NCBI GenBank assembly: GCA_902538525.1
Contig: CACBFA010000001.1
Location: 1 to 60,249, forward strand
DNA: 60,249 nt
Direction of reading: 5' to 3'
From: an uncultured Pelagibacteraceae bacterium
GTDB taxonomy: Bacteria > Pseudomonadota > Alphaproteobacteria > Pelagibacterales > Pelagibacteraceae
The notes beneath the pieces were generated by a model. It ran no database searches and had not been told where the DNA came from. It worked only from the letters and a program-made list of their open reading frames with translations. Positions 48,872-59,282 of this stretch are shown here, piece by piece (position 1 is the first letter of the stretch; the number at the start of each line of letters is the position of its first letter). The position numbers and the translations under genes were made by a program.

Positions 48872-51769
48872 ATGAGTTCTCCTAAAAATCTGGAATATAA
48901 AAAAACATCATTTCTAAATAAGGCCAATAGTGCATTTATTGATGAAATGTACGTAAAATTTATAAATAAAGATCCATCTCTCTCTGAAAGTTGGATCGAA
49001 TATTTCTCAAGTGTGGATGAGGATATGAAGATATTAGTCGACGAGATAAATGGACCGTCGTGGAAACCTTTTTCAAAAAAAATTAATATTGAGGACGTCG
49101 AGAAAACAGCCAAAGAAAATGAAAAGATTAAAGATAACTCTAGCAAGTTTAATTTCCAAGTAATTGCAAATTCAAACAAAAATTCAATAAGTGCTGTAGC
49201 CTTGATAAGAGCTTATCGCCTAAGAGGGCATCTATTATCAAAATTAGATCCTTTAGAATTGATGAAGTCCGAATATTTAGATGAATTACATCCTGAGTAT
49301 TACGGTTTTAAGAAAGAAGATTATGACAAAGAAATTTTTCTTAACGGAATTATAAATAAAAAAAGTGCAAATATTAAAGAAATACTCAAGTTTTTAAAAA
49401 AAACTTATTGTGGTCCCATAGGTTATGAATATATGCATATTTCAAATCCAACTGAGAGAAAGTGGTTTAGAGATAGGGTTGAAAAAGATGAAAATGCACT
49501 CAAGTTTACAAAAAACGGAAAGCAAGCAATTTTAAATAAATTAATACAAGCCGAGGGCTTCGAAAAATTTTTAAATACAAAATATGTTGGTACTAAAAGA
49601 TTTGGTTTAGATGGTGGAGAAAGTTTAATACCTGCTCTTGAACAAATTATAAAAATTGGAGGACAATCTAAAATAAAAGAAGTTAAAATAGGAATGTCAC
49701 ATAGAGGAAGACTAAATGTTTTAGCAAACGTTTTACAAAAATCTTATAAAAGAATTTTTAATGAATTTGCTGGTGAAATGGATGGATCAGAAGATGGTGC
49801 TGGAGATGTAAAATACCATTTAGGAGCCTCATCTGATAGAGAATTTGATGGAAATCCTGTACACGTAAGTTTAACAGATAATCCTTCACACCTAGAGGCA
49901 GTTAATCCTGTTGTTCTTGGCCAAACTAGAGCTAAACAATTTTTTCACCAAGACAAACAAAGAAATAAAGTTATACCAATATTAATTCATGGTGATGCAG
50001 CATTTGCAGGACAAGGAATAGTAGCAGAGTGCTTTGCAATGTCTGGACTTCCTGGTCATAATACTGGAGGTACAATCCATATTATTGTTAACAACCAAAT
50101 TGGATTTACAACAAGTCCTAGATTTGCGCGATCTTCCCCTTATCCTTCTGACGTAGGTAAAATGGTCGATGCACCAATCATCCATGTTAACGGAGATGAT
50201 CCTGAAGCAGTAGTTTACGCAACAAGAATAGCGACTGAATTTAGATTAAAATTTAATCGCGATGTTGTAATTGATTTAATATGTTACAGAAGATTTGGAC
50301 ATAATGAAGGAGATGAGCCATCTTTCACCCAACCACTTATGTACAAAAAAATTAGATCTCATCCGTCTACGATTAAAATTTATGGTGAAAAGCTTGTAAA
50401 TGAAGGACTTTTTTCGAAACAAGATTTAGATCAACAAATTATTGATTTTAAAAATTTATTAAATGATCAATTTAAGAATGCAAAAGATTATAAACCTAAA
50501 ATTAGATGGTTTGAGGGAACTTGGTCGAGATATAAACCCGAAAAAGGTAAAGATAAAAGAGGTGTAACTGGATCAGATTTGAAAATTTTAAATAATATTT
50601 CTGACAGAATACATGTTTTTCCAACTGATAAAAATATTCATAAAACCATATCAAAAATTATGGAAAATAGAAAAAAAACTATTGATGAAGGCTCAGGTAT
50701 TGATTGGGCAACAGCTGAGTCTTTGGCATTTGGTTCATTATTAGTTGAAGGTTATCCAGTAAGGTTAGTAGGTCAGGATTCCGGTAGAGGAACCTTTAGT
50801 CAAAGACATTCAGTTTTAAGAAATCAAGTTGACAATTCAAGGTACATACCTTTAAACAATATATCTAGTAACCAAAAAAATTTTGAGATTGTAGATAGTT
50901 TTTTATCTGAACTTGCAGTTTTAGGATTTGAATATGGATACAGTTTAGTAGAACCGAATACATTGACTATTTGGGAAGCTCAATTCGGTGATTTTGCAAA
51001 TGGTGCTCAAGTAATCATTGATCAATTTATATCATCTGGTGAAAGAAAGTGGAAACGAGCATCAGGACTGGTTATGTTATTACCTCACGGTTATGAAGGA
51101 CAAGGTCCAGAACACTCCTCTGCAAGGTTAGAGAGATTTCTACAATTATGTGCAAATGATAATTTACAAGTTATGAATTGTACAACACCTGCAAATTATT
51201 TTCATGCTTTAAGAAGACAGATGCACCGTGATTTTAGAAAACCTTTAATCATAATGACACCAAAGTCACTTTTAAGAAATAAATATTGTGTATCAAATCT
51301 GGAAGATTTTAGTAAACAAAATTCTTTCCATAGAGTGCTATGGGATCATGCTAAAGATACTAAGCAAAAAGGGTTTATTAAGTTGAAAGAAGATAAAAAA
51401 ATTAGAAAAGTAATATTATGCTCCGGAAAAGTTTACTTTGATCTTCTTGCGGCAAGAGAGAAACAAAAAATCAACGATGTGATTTTGTATAGAATTGAAC
51501 AACTATATCCCTTCCCTGCAAAAAGTTTGGTTAAAGAACTAAAACCATTTGCAAAAAATGCAAAATTTTATTGGTGCCAAGAGGAACCTAAAAATATGGG
51601 AGCTTGGTTTGCTGTTAGAGATTATATACAATGGACATTAGAGACTATTAAGGCTAAAAACAATGCAATTTCTTACATTGGAAGAAGTCCAGATGCTACA
51701 CCTGCTACAGGTTATGCAAGAAGACATAATTCTGAACAACAAGAAATAATAAATAAAGTATTTGAATAA
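48872..51769 (+). CDS. sucA: 2-oxoglutarate dehydrogenase E1 component
   Basis: The 965-residue thiamine-diphosphate enzyme has the N-terminal SFLNKANSAFIDEMY, the ThDP motif region HGDAAFAGQGIVAECFAMSG...NNQIGFTT, NPSHLEAVNPVVLGQTRAKQ, and LLPHGYEGQGPEHSSARLERFLQL. It decarboxylates 2-oxoglutarate and passes the succinyl group to SucB. It ends directly before sucB with no spacer. Confidence 0.97.
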   Translation: MSSPKNLEYKKTSFLNKANSAFIDEMYVKFINKDPSLSESWIEYFSSVDEDMKILVDEINGPSWKPFSKKINIEDVEKTAKENEKIKDNSSKFNFQVIANSNKNSISAVALIRAYRLRGHLLSKLDPLELMKSEYLDELHPEYYGFKKEDYDKEIFLNGIINKKSANIKEILKFLKKTYCGPIGYEYMHISNPTERKWFRDRVEKDENALKFTKNGKQAILNKLIQAEGFEKFLNTKYVGTKRFGLDGGESLIPALEQIIKIGGQSKIKEVKIGMSHRGRLNVLANVLQKSYKRIFNEFAGEMDGSEDGAGDVKYHLGASSDREFDGNPVHVSLTDNPSHLEAVNPVVLGQTRAKQFFHQDKQRNKVIPILIHGDAAFAGQGIVAECFAMSGLPGHNTGGTIHIIVNNQIGFTTSPRFARSSPYPSDVGKMVDAPIIHVNGDDPEAVVYATRIATEFRLKFNRDVVIDLICYRRFGHNEGDEPSFTQPLMYKKIRSHPSTIKIYGEKLVNEGLFSKQDLDQQIIDFKNLLNDQFKNAKDYKPKIRWFEGTWSRYKPEKGKDKRGVTGSDLKILNNISDRIHVFPTDKNIHKTISKIMENRKKTIDEGSGIDWATAESLAFGSLLVEGYPVRLVGQDSGRGTFSQRHSVLRNQVDNSRYIPLNNISSNQKNFEIVDSFLSELAVLGFEYGYSLVEPNTLTIWEAQFGDFANGAQVIIDQFISSGERKWKRASGLVMLLPHGYEGQGPEHSSARLERFLQLCANDNLQVMNCTTPANYFHALRRQMHRDFRKPLIIMTPKSLLRNKYCVSNLEDFSKQNSFHRVLWDHAKDTKQKGFIKLKEDKKIRKVILCSGKVYFDLLAAREKQKINDVILYRIEQLYPFPAKSLVKELKPFAKNAKFYWCQEEPKNMGAWFAVRDYIQWTLETIKAKNNAISYIGRSPDATPATGYARRHNSEQQEIINKVFE

Positions 51770-53044
51770 ATGAGTGAAAAAATATTAGTTCCAGTTTTGG
51801 GAGAAAGTATTACAGAGGCTACGGTCACTAAATGGTTAAAGAAAAAGGGTGATAACGTAGTTGCTGATGAAGCTGTAGTAGAATTAGAAACTGACAAAGT
51901 AAACTTGGAAGTTCCTGCACCTGCAAGTGGTGTTATATCAGAGATCAACTCAAAAGATGGTGATACAGTTGAAGTTGGAACTGTATTAGGAATGATTTCA
52001 GAAGGTGGTGCTCTTAAAGAAGAAAAGGAAGCTGAGCCGATTAAAGGAAACGTTGAAAAAAATAATGTAATAAATCTAGAAATCGAAAAGAAAAAAGATA
52101 CAAAAAAAACTCAAGAACCTTTATTGCTTGATGAAGAACCATTGGTATTAACCGATGAAGTTGAAGAAACCAAGCCTATTAAACAAAATAAAACACTTTC
52201 TCCTGCTGTAAGAAAAATGGTTGTTGAAAATAAAATTAATTTAGATGAAGTAAAAGGGACAGGTAAAGATGGAAGAATTTTAAAAGGTGATTTAATAAGT
52301 TTAATGGGAGCTAACCCTCAACCTAACGAAAGAAAAATTCAATATGGTGAAGAAGAACGAATTAAAATGTCAAGACTAAGACAAACGATTGCTAAACGTT
52401 TAAAAGAGGCTCAAAATAATGCCGCTATGCTCACAACGTTTAATGAGGTTGATATGTCAAATATAATTTCAATGAGAAAAGATAACCAGGAAGATTTCCA
52501 AAATAATTATGGAATTAAACTTGGCTTCATGTCCTTTTTTGTGAAAGCTTGTATAGTAGGATTAAAATTATTTCCTGCAATAAATGCTGAAGTTGAAAAT
52601 GATGAAATGGTTTACAAAAATTATTATAATGTAAGCTTTGCAGTAGGAACTGAAAAAGGATTAGTAGTTCCAGTATTAAAAAATGCTGATGAAATGTCTT
52701 TTGCAGACATTGAAAAAGACATAAAAGATCTGTCAGACAAAGCAAAAAATGGTAGTCTTACTATAGAAGATCTTCAAGGGGGAACATTTACAATTAGCAA
52801 TGGAGGTGTGTATGGATCAATGTTATCTACTCCTATTTTAAATCCTCCACAATCAGCAGTTCTTGGAATGCATAATATCGTCGAAAGACCTGTTGTTGTT
52901 GATGGTGAGATAAAGGCTAGACCTGTAATGTTTTTAGCATTGTCTTATGATCATAGAATAATTGATGGAAAAGAGTCTGTAAGTTTTTTAAAAACTGTTA
53001 AAGAAAACTTAGAAGATCCAAGAAGGTTATTTTTAAATTTATAA
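51770..53044 (+). CDS. sucB: Dihydrolipoyl succinyltransferase, E2 component
   Basis: The 424-residue protein has an N-terminal lipoyl domain ([17 protein letters not shown], lipoyl lysine about residue 43), a charged linker, an E3-binding domain ([28 protein letters not shown]) and the C-terminal catalytic domain ending [17 protein letters not shown] single lipoyl domain is usual for E2o. It is followed 1 base later by lpd. Confidence 0.97.
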   Translation: MSEKILVPVLGESITEATVTKWLKKKGDNVVADEAVVELETDKVNLEVPAPASGVISEINSKDGDTVEVGTVLGMISEGGALKEEKEAEPIKGNVEKNNVINLEIEKKKDTKKTQEPLLLDEEPLVLTDEVEETKPIKQNKTLSPAVRKMVVENKINLDEVKGTGKDGRILKGDLISLMGANPQPNERKIQYGEEERIKMSRLRQTIAKRLKEAQNNAAMLTTFNEVDMSNIISMRKDNQEDFQNNYGIKLGFMSFFVKACIVGLKLFPAINAEVENDEMVYKNYYNVSFAVGTEKGLVVPVLKNADEMSFADIEKDIKDLSDKAKNGSLTIEDLQGGTFTISNGGVYGSMLSTPILNPPQSAVLGMHNIVERPVVVDGEIKARPVMFLALSYDHRIIDGKESVSFLKTVKENLEDPRRLFLNL

Positions 53045-53045
53045 T

Positions 53046-54443
53046 ATGTCAGAAAAATTTGATGTTACAGTAATTGGCGGTGGCCCTGGTGGATATGTTT
53101 GTGCAATTAGATTGTCTCAACTTGGACTTAAAACAGCATGCATAGAGTCTAGAGGATCTTTAGGGGGGACATGTTTAAATATTGGATGTATCCCATCAAA
53201 AAGTTTACTTAATTTATCTGAAAAATTTCACAGTGCTAAAAATTTTGAAAAAATTGGAATCGAGACTGGAGAAATAAAACTCAATTTAGATAAAATGATG
53301 AAAAATAAAGACAAAGCTGTAACAGTTTTGACTAAAGGAGTTGAATTTTTATTCAAAAAAAACAAAGTCACTTATTTTAAAGGCAAAGGTTCGTTTGAGA
53401 ACGAGAATTCAATAAAAATTGAAGGCTCTGAAGGCACTAAAATAATTCAAACTGATAAAACAATAATCAGTACAGGATCTGAGCCAGTTTCATTGCCTGG
53501 AGTAGATTTTGATGAAGAGAGAATTCTTTCTTCAACTGGAGCCCTATCTATTCCCAAACTCCCCAATAAAATGATTGTTGTCGGTGGAGGATATATAGGA
53601 TTGGAAATGGGATCAGTTTGGTCAAGACTTGGCACTGAAGTCACAGTCGTTGAATTTTTAGATCACATCACGCCTGGAATGGATCGAGATATTTCAAATG
53701 AATTTATGAAAATATTAAAGAAGCAAGGTATAAAATTCAACCTTAATACTAAAGTTGATAAAATAACTAAAAACTCTAATGGTGTGACAGTTGAGACTTC
53801 ACAAAATGATGGCCAAAAAGTTAAACATGATGTTGATGTTGTTTTAATTTCTGTAGGTAGAAGACCTTATACTAAAAACTTAAATTTAGATAAAGTTGGT
53901 GTAAAGTTAGATGAAAAAGGAAGAGTTAAAGTAAATAAAAATTTTGAAACAAATGTTAAAAATATTTATGCAATAGGTGATGTTATTGATGGCCCAATGT
54001 TAGCTCACAAAGCTGAAGAGGAAGGAATTGCAGTTGCAGAATTATTAGCAGGCCAATCAGGTCATGTTAATTATGATATTATTCCTGGAGTTGTTTATAC
54101 ATCTCCCGAGGTTGCTTATGTTGGCAAAAGCGAGGAGCAATTAAAAAAAGAAAACATAGGTTATAAAATTGGTAAATTTCCTTTTATGGCAAATTCAAGA
54201 GCCAAAGCAATTGATGAGCCAGAGGGTTTTGTAAAAATTTTGGCAGACCAATCAACTGATAAAGTGCTTGGTGTCCATATTATTGGTCCTCATGCAGGAG
54301 AAATGATAGCTGAGATGGCTGTAGCAATGGAATTTGGAGCTAGTTCCGAAGATATTGCAAGAACATGTCACGCACACCCAACCTTTTCTGAAGCTATAAA
54401 AGAGGCAGCATTATCAGTAGATAAAAGACAAATTCACTCTTGA
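53046..54443 (+). CDS. lpd: Dihydrolipoyl dehydrogenase, E3 component
   Basis: The 465-residue protein has the FAD motif VIGGGPGGYVCAIRLSQLGL, redox-active disulfide GGTCLNIGCIPSK, NAD motif VVGGGYIGLEMGSVWSRLG, and the C-terminal catalytic His in HAHPTFSEAIKEAAL. It reoxidises the E2 lipoamide. It ends the 25-kb plus-strand run that began at ffh. Three bases separate it from the convergent methyltransferase gene, with no obvious terminator. Confidence 0.97.
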   Translation: MSEKFDVTVIGGGPGGYVCAIRLSQLGLKTACIESRGSLGGTCLNIGCIPSKSLLNLSEKFHSAKNFEKIGIETGEIKLNLDKMMKNKDKAVTVLTKGVEFLFKKNKVTYFKGKGSFENENSIKIEGSEGTKIIQTDKTIISTGSEPVSLPGVDFDEERILSSTGALSIPKLPNKMIVVGGGYIGLEMGSVWSRLGTEVTVVEFLDHITPGMDRDISNEFMKILKKQGIKFNLNTKVDKITKNSNGVTVETSQNDGQKVKHDVDVVLISVGRRPYTKNLNLDKVGVKLDEKGRVKVNKNFETNVKNIYAIGDVIDGPMLAHKAEEEGIAVAELLAGQSGHVNYDIIPGVVYTSPEVAYVGKSEEQLKKENIGYKIGKFPFMANSRAKAIDEPEGFVKILADQSTDKVLGVHIIGPHAGEMIAEMAVAMEFGASSEDIARTCHAHPTFSEAIKEAALSVDKRQIHS

Positions 54444-54446
54444 TAA

Positions 54447-55091
54447 TTATTTTTCTACATTCAATAAAGCAAATCTTTTAAATTTTTCTTCAAGTTTTAT
54501 TTTTTTATTATTTGCAAAGTCTTTTATTGCTCTTTCAACACTTTCAATTTTTGTAATACCTGCAAAATCATCACAAACAATTTTAGAATTATTTTTCATT
54601 TTATCATAAAGTTTCTGTAAATCACTTAAAACTGTATCGTAACTATGGCCTCCATCTAAAAATACGAAATCAATTTCACTTAAAGGAACTTTTTCTAAAG
54701 TCACCCTTGTGTCTCCTTCTATTAGCTCAATATTTTGTGAAAATTTATTTAAAAATTTTTGAACAGATATCTTTGAATTTAAATTTTCTTTTTTTATGAA
54801 ATTATAATAGATAGTTTTAAGTGGATTCGAAAACTTTTGATTTTCAAGAAATTTAGGTTCGATCTCATCTACATTTGATGTTTTAGTAGATCCAAATAAA
54901 TCTAATCCGTAATATCTAAAATCACTACCAAAATTTGTGTTTAACAATTCACATATATTTCTTGATGTAACACCACAAAAAACACCAATTTCTAATACAT
55001 TTTTTGGCTTATATTCCTCAACTAAACTTAAAAAATTATCCCCATAAGGTTTTTTTAAGCCTGATTTTCTCCAGTAATAATTATATTTCAT
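54447..55091 (-). CDS. Class I SAM-dependent methyltransferase (Methyltransf_24-like)
   Basis: The 214-residue protein has SAM motif I in NVLEIGVFCGVTSRNI, the acidic residue after the second strand (YYGLDLFGS), and IDFVFLDGGHSYDTVLSDLQ, typical of the Methyltransf_24 family found near sugar and polysaccharide genes. No such genes lie nearby and the substrate is unknown. It is the only minus-strand gene between the TCA run and priA. A 51-base AT-rich divergent gap separates its start from priA. Confidence 0.65.
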   Translation of the reverse strand: MKYNYYWRKSGLKKPYGDNFLSLVEEYKPKNVLEIGVFCGVTSRNICELLNTNFGSDFRYYGLDLFGSTKTSNVDEIEPKFLENQKFSNPLKTIYYNFIKKENLNSKISVQKFLNKFSQNIELIEGDTRVTLEKVPLSEIDFVFLDGGHSYDTVLSDLQKLYDKMKNNSKIVCDDFAGITKIESVERAIKDFANNKKIKLEEKFKRFALLNVEK

Positions 55092-55142
55092 TTGATCTAT
55101 TTATATATTTTTAAGATATAAAAAAACTAAAATTAAATATTT

Positions 55143-57098
55143 ATGAAATATCCAGTTTTGTTGCCAAATATATTTGATTATCCTTTTACATATGAAAGCA
55201 ATATTAAATTAAAAGCAGGGGATTATGTAAAAGTTCCATTTGGTAAGAAAAATATTATTGGTGTAATTTGGGATTTTTTTGAAGAAAAGAATAATAAGGA
55301 ATTTAAATTAAAATCTATAATCGAAAAAATTGAAATTGAATCACTAAGTAAAAAGACAATGAATTTTCTAAAGTGGTTTTCTAATTACAATCTTGTGCCC
55401 CTAGGAATGTGTTTAAAACTTCATTTGATTAATGACGAAAATTTAAAAATAAAAAATGACAGCGATCTATTAAAATATGCTCTATCAAGCGAAAAAGAAA
55501 GTTATCAACTTTCTGAAGAGCAAGATAAGGCCTATAAAGATTTATCTAAAAATGATAGAAGTTTTAGAGTTCATTTACTTCAAGGTACAACCGGTTCAGG
55601 AAAAACAATAGTTTATTTTAAAGCTATTGAAAAAATTATAAATATAGGATTGCAAGCTCTAATTTTATTACCAGAAATAGGACTAACAAATGAATTTGAA
55701 AAAAAATTTAAATCTTATTTTGGATTTGAAGCTGCAGTTTGGCATTCAAAAGTCAGCCCAAAAAAAAGAAAAATTATATGGAATGGATTGTCAGCAGGAA
55801 AAATTAAAGTAGTACTCGGAGCAAGATCATCCTTATTTCTGCCATTCAAAAAATTAGGTTTGATAACTGTAGATGAAGAGCACGATCAATCTTATAAACA
55901 AGATGAAGGAATTATCTATAATGCTAGAGATATGGCAATATCAAGAGCTAAACACGAAAATATTCCAATAAATTTAGTAACTGCAGTTCCATCATTAGAA
56001 ACATATGAAAATATTAAAATCAAAAAATATAATTGCTCAAGATTGCTTAATCGATATAAAGGTGCAAATTTACCCAAACACCATGTTATCGATCTTTATC
56101 AAAATCAACTAGCAACCAAAAGTTCTATATCTCTCAAAACTCTTGAAAAAGTAAAAGAACATTTAAATAAAAAAGATCAAGTTCTCTTTTTCATAAATAG
56201 AAGAGGTTTTGCACCCTATGTTTTATGTAAAAAATGTTTAAATGTTTTTACATGCCCAAGGTGTTCTATAAATCTAGTATTTCACAAAAATAAAAAAATT
56301 CTTTTGTGTCATTACTGTGGATATAATTCAAAATTAAATAGAAATTGTAAAAAAGGAAATATTTGTGAGTTTGTATTTAGTGGACCTGGGGTAGAAAAAA
56401 TTGCAGAGGAAGTTAAAAACCTCTTCCCTAATAAAAAAACAATAATTTTTTCTAGTGACACAATGAATAAAGCATCTGGCAAAGATAAATTGAATAAAAT
56501 TATATCTGGTGAAATAGATATTCTTGTAGGCACTCAATTAATATCAAAAGGATTTCACTTTCCAAAATTGAATTGTATTGTTGTATTAGATATTGATTTA
56601 ACTTCCCAAGGACACGATCTTAGAAGCACTGAAAAAAATTTACAACTTTACCATCAGTTATCAGGAAGAGCAGGTAGAACTGGAAAACCAGCTAATATTT
56701 ATTTCCAAACATACAACTTAAAACCAGAAGTTATAAATCAAATTACAAATGAAGATCCTTTTAAATTTTTAGAAAATGAATTAAATTTAAGAAAGAGGAA
56801 TAATTTACCACCCTACGAAAGATTTATTGCTTTAATTTTATCTTCATCAAATGAAAAAAAACTTGATATAGATGCTGTAAAACTTAAAAATATTTTATCA
56901 AAATCTATAGATGCAAAAATTTTAGGACCAGTAAACGCTCCAATATATAGAATTAATCAAAAATTCAGAAATAGACTATTAATAAGGGCAAAAAAAACAT
57001 CTAGTGTTCAGAAAAAATTGAAAGATGTATTGAAAGATTTTCAACTCTCCAAAGGAATGAAACTTTCAGTTGATGTTGACCCTATCAGCTTCAATTAG
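55143..57098 (+). CDS. priA: Primosomal replication restart helicase PriA
   Basis: The 651-residue protein has an N-terminal DNA-binding domain, Walker A TTGSGKTIVYFKAI, DEEH box (TVDEEHDQSYKQ), a zinc-finger insert (CKKCLNVFTCPRCSINLVFH...CHYCGYN) and helicase motif LSGRAGRTGKP. It reloads the replisome at stalled forks. The last zinc ligand pair, usually CPxC, reads NCKKGNIC, a Cys-x5-Cys spacing, and the following family motif GTE is GPGVEKI. It is a bit shorter than E. coli PriA (732 residues). Confidence 0.92.
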   Translation: MKYPVLLPNIFDYPFTYESNIKLKAGDYVKVPFGKKNIIGVIWDFFEEKNNKEFKLKSIIEKIEIESLSKKTMNFLKWFSNYNLVPLGMCLKLHLINDENLKIKNDSDLLKYALSSEKESYQLSEEQDKAYKDLSKNDRSFRVHLLQGTTGSGKTIVYFKAIEKIINIGLQALILLPEIGLTNEFEKKFKSYFGFEAAVWHSKVSPKKRKIIWNGLSAGKIKVVLGARSSLFLPFKKLGLITVDEEHDQSYKQDEGIIYNARDMAISRAKHENIPINLVTAVPSLETYENIKIKKYNCSRLLNRYKGANLPKHHVIDLYQNQLATKSSISLKTLEKVKEHLNKKDQVLFFINRRGFAPYVLCKKCLNVFTCPRCSINLVFHKNKKILLCHYCGYNSKLNRNCKKGNICEFVFSGPGVEKIAEEVKNLFPNKKTIIFSSDTMNKASGKDKLNKIISGEIDILVGTQLISKGFHFPKLNCIVVLDIDLTSQGHDLRSTEKNLQLYHQLSGRAGRTGKPANIYFQTYNLKPEVINQITNEDPFKFLENELNLRKRNNLPPYERFIALILSSSNEKKLDIDAVKLKNILSKSIDAKILGPVNAPIYRINQKFRNRLLIRAKKTSSVQKKLKDVLKDFQLSKGMKLSVDVDPISFN

Positions 57099-57200
57099 CC
57101 CATTAAATCTTACCATTTTTCACAATCTGAGCCTTGAAGACTGATAATTCGTATGTTATCTAAGCGAAATTTTAAACATCTTCACAATTGAGAGTATAAA

Positions 57201-57755
57201 TTGAGCGAAAATAAAATATCAATAACTTCTAACAACAGTTATGCTCAAGCATTATTTGAGCTGGCTAACGAAGATAAATCTCTGGCAAAAATAGAGGAAC
57301 AAGTCGTTGCAATAAGTAATCTCATAAATGAAAGTGAAGAATTTAGATATTTAATCAAAAACCCAACGACAAGCATTGAGGATTTAACTAGAGTTATTGA
57401 AACAATTTCTGAAAAAAACAATTTTGATAATCTTTTAAAAAGATTTCTAGTTTTTTTAATTCAAAAAAGAAGATTTTTTTATTTAGAAAAAGTTTTAAGT
57501 GACTTTATAGAGGTATGTTCGAAAGCTAGAGGTGAAATAAAAGCTGAGCTTTTTTCAGCTAAAGAACTTAATGAAACAGATATTTCTAAAATTAAAGAAG
57601 AGCTATCTCAAAACTTTGGAGCAAAGATACAGTTAAATTATAAATTTGACCCAAGTTTAATTGGTGGCTTAGTATTAAAAGTGGGAAGTACAATGGTAGA
57701 TAATTCTATTAAAAATAAACTGCAACAAATTCAAAAACAAATGATAGAGGCATAA
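57201..57755 (+). CDS. atpH: ATP synthase F1 delta subunit
   Basis: The 184-residue protein has the OSCP/delta features NSYAQALFELA near the N-terminus and the C-terminal FDPSLIGGLVLKVGSTMVDNSIKNKL. It links F1 to the stator. The start is a TTG at 57201: the only nearby upstream ATG in frame (57153) is followed by a stop at 57189. The 102-base gap after priA must hold the operon promoter, but I see no convincing -35/-10 pair. It is followed immediately by atpA. Confidence 0.93.
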   Translation: MSENKISITSNNSYAQALFELANEDKSLAKIEEQVVAISNLINESEEFRYLIKNPTTSIEDLTRVIETISEKNNFDNLLKRFLVFLIQKRRFFYLEKVLSDFIEVCSKARGEIKAELFSAKELNETDISKIKEELSQNFGAKIQLNYKFDPSLIGGLVLKVGSTMVDNSIKNKLQQIQKQMIEA

Positions 57756-59276
57756 ATGGAAATAAATCCTTCAGAAGTAACAAAAATATTAAAAGAGCAG
57801 ATAAAAAAACTTGGCGATAGAGCTGAAGTTTCAGAGGTCGGGCAAGTATTGTCTGTTGGAGATGGAATTGCAAGAATTTATGGCCTGGATAATGTTCAAG
57901 CAGGAGAAATGGTTGAGTTTTCTGATGGCTCTAAAGGAATGGCATTAAACTTAGAGAGTGACAACGTTGGCGTTGTTATATTTGGCGATGATAGAGAAAT
58001 TAAAGAGGGGGATACTGTAAAAAGAACTGGTGCGATTGTTGATGTACCAGTTGGAAAACAACTTTTAGGAAGAGTTGTTGATGGATTAGGAAATCCAATT
58101 GATGGAAAAGGAGCTTTAGATAAAAGTTTAGAAAGAAAAAGAGTTGAAGTTAAAGCTCCGGGTATTATTCCACGACAATCAGTTGGTGAACCAATGCAAA
58201 CAGGTTTAAAAGCAATTGATAGTTTAATTCCTGTTGGAAGAGGGCAAAGAGAACTTATAATCGGAGATCGTCAAACTGGTAAAACTGCAGTAGCTATCGA
58301 TACGATTATCAATCAAAAGAAAATTAATGAGTCAGACGACGAAAGTAAAAAACTTTATTGTATATATGTTGCAATTGGACAAAAAAGATCAACAGTTGCT
58401 CAGATTGTAAAAACTTTAGAGGACGCTGGTGCAATGGAATATACGACTATAGTTTCCGCAACAGCCTCAGACTCTGCGCCTCTTCAGTTTTTAGCTCCTT
58501 ACACAGGATGTACTATGGGAGAATATTTTAGAGATAATGGAATGCATGCTTTAATTATTTACGACGATTTATCAAAGCAAGCAGTCGCATATAGACAAAT
58601 GTCATTATTATTAAGAAGACCACCAGGGCGTGAAGCATACCCAGGGGATGTGTTTTATTTACATAGTAGATTATTAGAAAGAGCTGCCAAATTAAGTGAT
58701 GAAAATGGAGGAGGTTCTTTAACTGCTCTACCAATTATTGAAACACAAGCAGGTGATGTTTCTGCATATATTCCAACAAATGTAATATCTATTACAGATG
58801 GGCAAATATTTTTAGAAACTGAACTATTCAATCAAGGAATAAGACCAGCAGTAAACGTTGGATTATCCGTATCTAGAGTAGGATCGGCTGCACAAACTAA
58901 AGCTATGAAATCTGTGGCTGGATCAATTAAATTAGAGTTAGCTCAATATAGAGAAATGGCAGCTTTTGCTCAATTTGGATCTGATTTAGATGCATCTACA
59001 CAAAAACTTTTAAATAGAGGTTCGAAGTTAACTGAACTTTTAAAACAAGGACAGTATTCTCCCATGACAGTTGCAGAACAAGTTATATCAATTTTCTGTG
59101 GTGTAAAAGGTTATTTGGATGATATTGAACTTAAAGATGTAGCCGACTTTGAAAATAAAGTTCTACAAAAGTGTAAATCTGATAAGCCTGAGATTATGGA
59201 GTCCATAGCAAAAACAGGAAAGATTGAGGAAGACATTGAAAAACAATTAGTAGAATTAATTAAAGGAATTAAATAA
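57756..59276 (+). CDS. atpA: ATP synthase F1 alpha subunit
   Basis: The 506-residue protein has the N-terminal barrel ([21 protein letters not shown]), P-loop GDRQTGKTA, and the arginine finger region [17 protein letters not shown]. It is the non-catalytic nucleotide-binding subunit of F1. It begins on the base after the atpH stop. The order H-A-G-D without F0 genes is the alphaproteobacterial split arrangement. Confidence 0.97.
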   Translation: MEINPSEVTKILKEQIKKLGDRAEVSEVGQVLSVGDGIARIYGLDNVQAGEMVEFSDGSKGMALNLESDNVGVVIFGDDREIKEGDTVKRTGAIVDVPVGKQLLGRVVDGLGNPIDGKGALDKSLERKRVEVKAPGIIPRQSVGEPMQTGLKAIDSLIPVGRGQRELIIGDRQTGKTAVAIDTIINQKKINESDDESKKLYCIYVAIGQKRSTVAQIVKTLEDAGAMEYTTIVSATASDSAPLQFLAPYTGCTMGEYFRDNGMHALIIYDDLSKQAVAYRQMSLLLRRPPGREAYPGDVFYLHSRLLERAAKLSDENGGGSLTALPIIETQAGDVSAYIPTNVISITDGQIFLETELFNQGIRPAVNVGLSVSRVGSAAQTKAMKSVAGSIKLELAQYREMAAFAQFGSDLDASTQKLLNRGSKLTELLKQGQYSPMTVAEQVISIFCGVKGYLDDIELKDVADFENKVLQKCKSDKPEIMESIAKTGKIEEDIEKQLVELIKGIK

Positions 59277-59282
59277 TTATAA

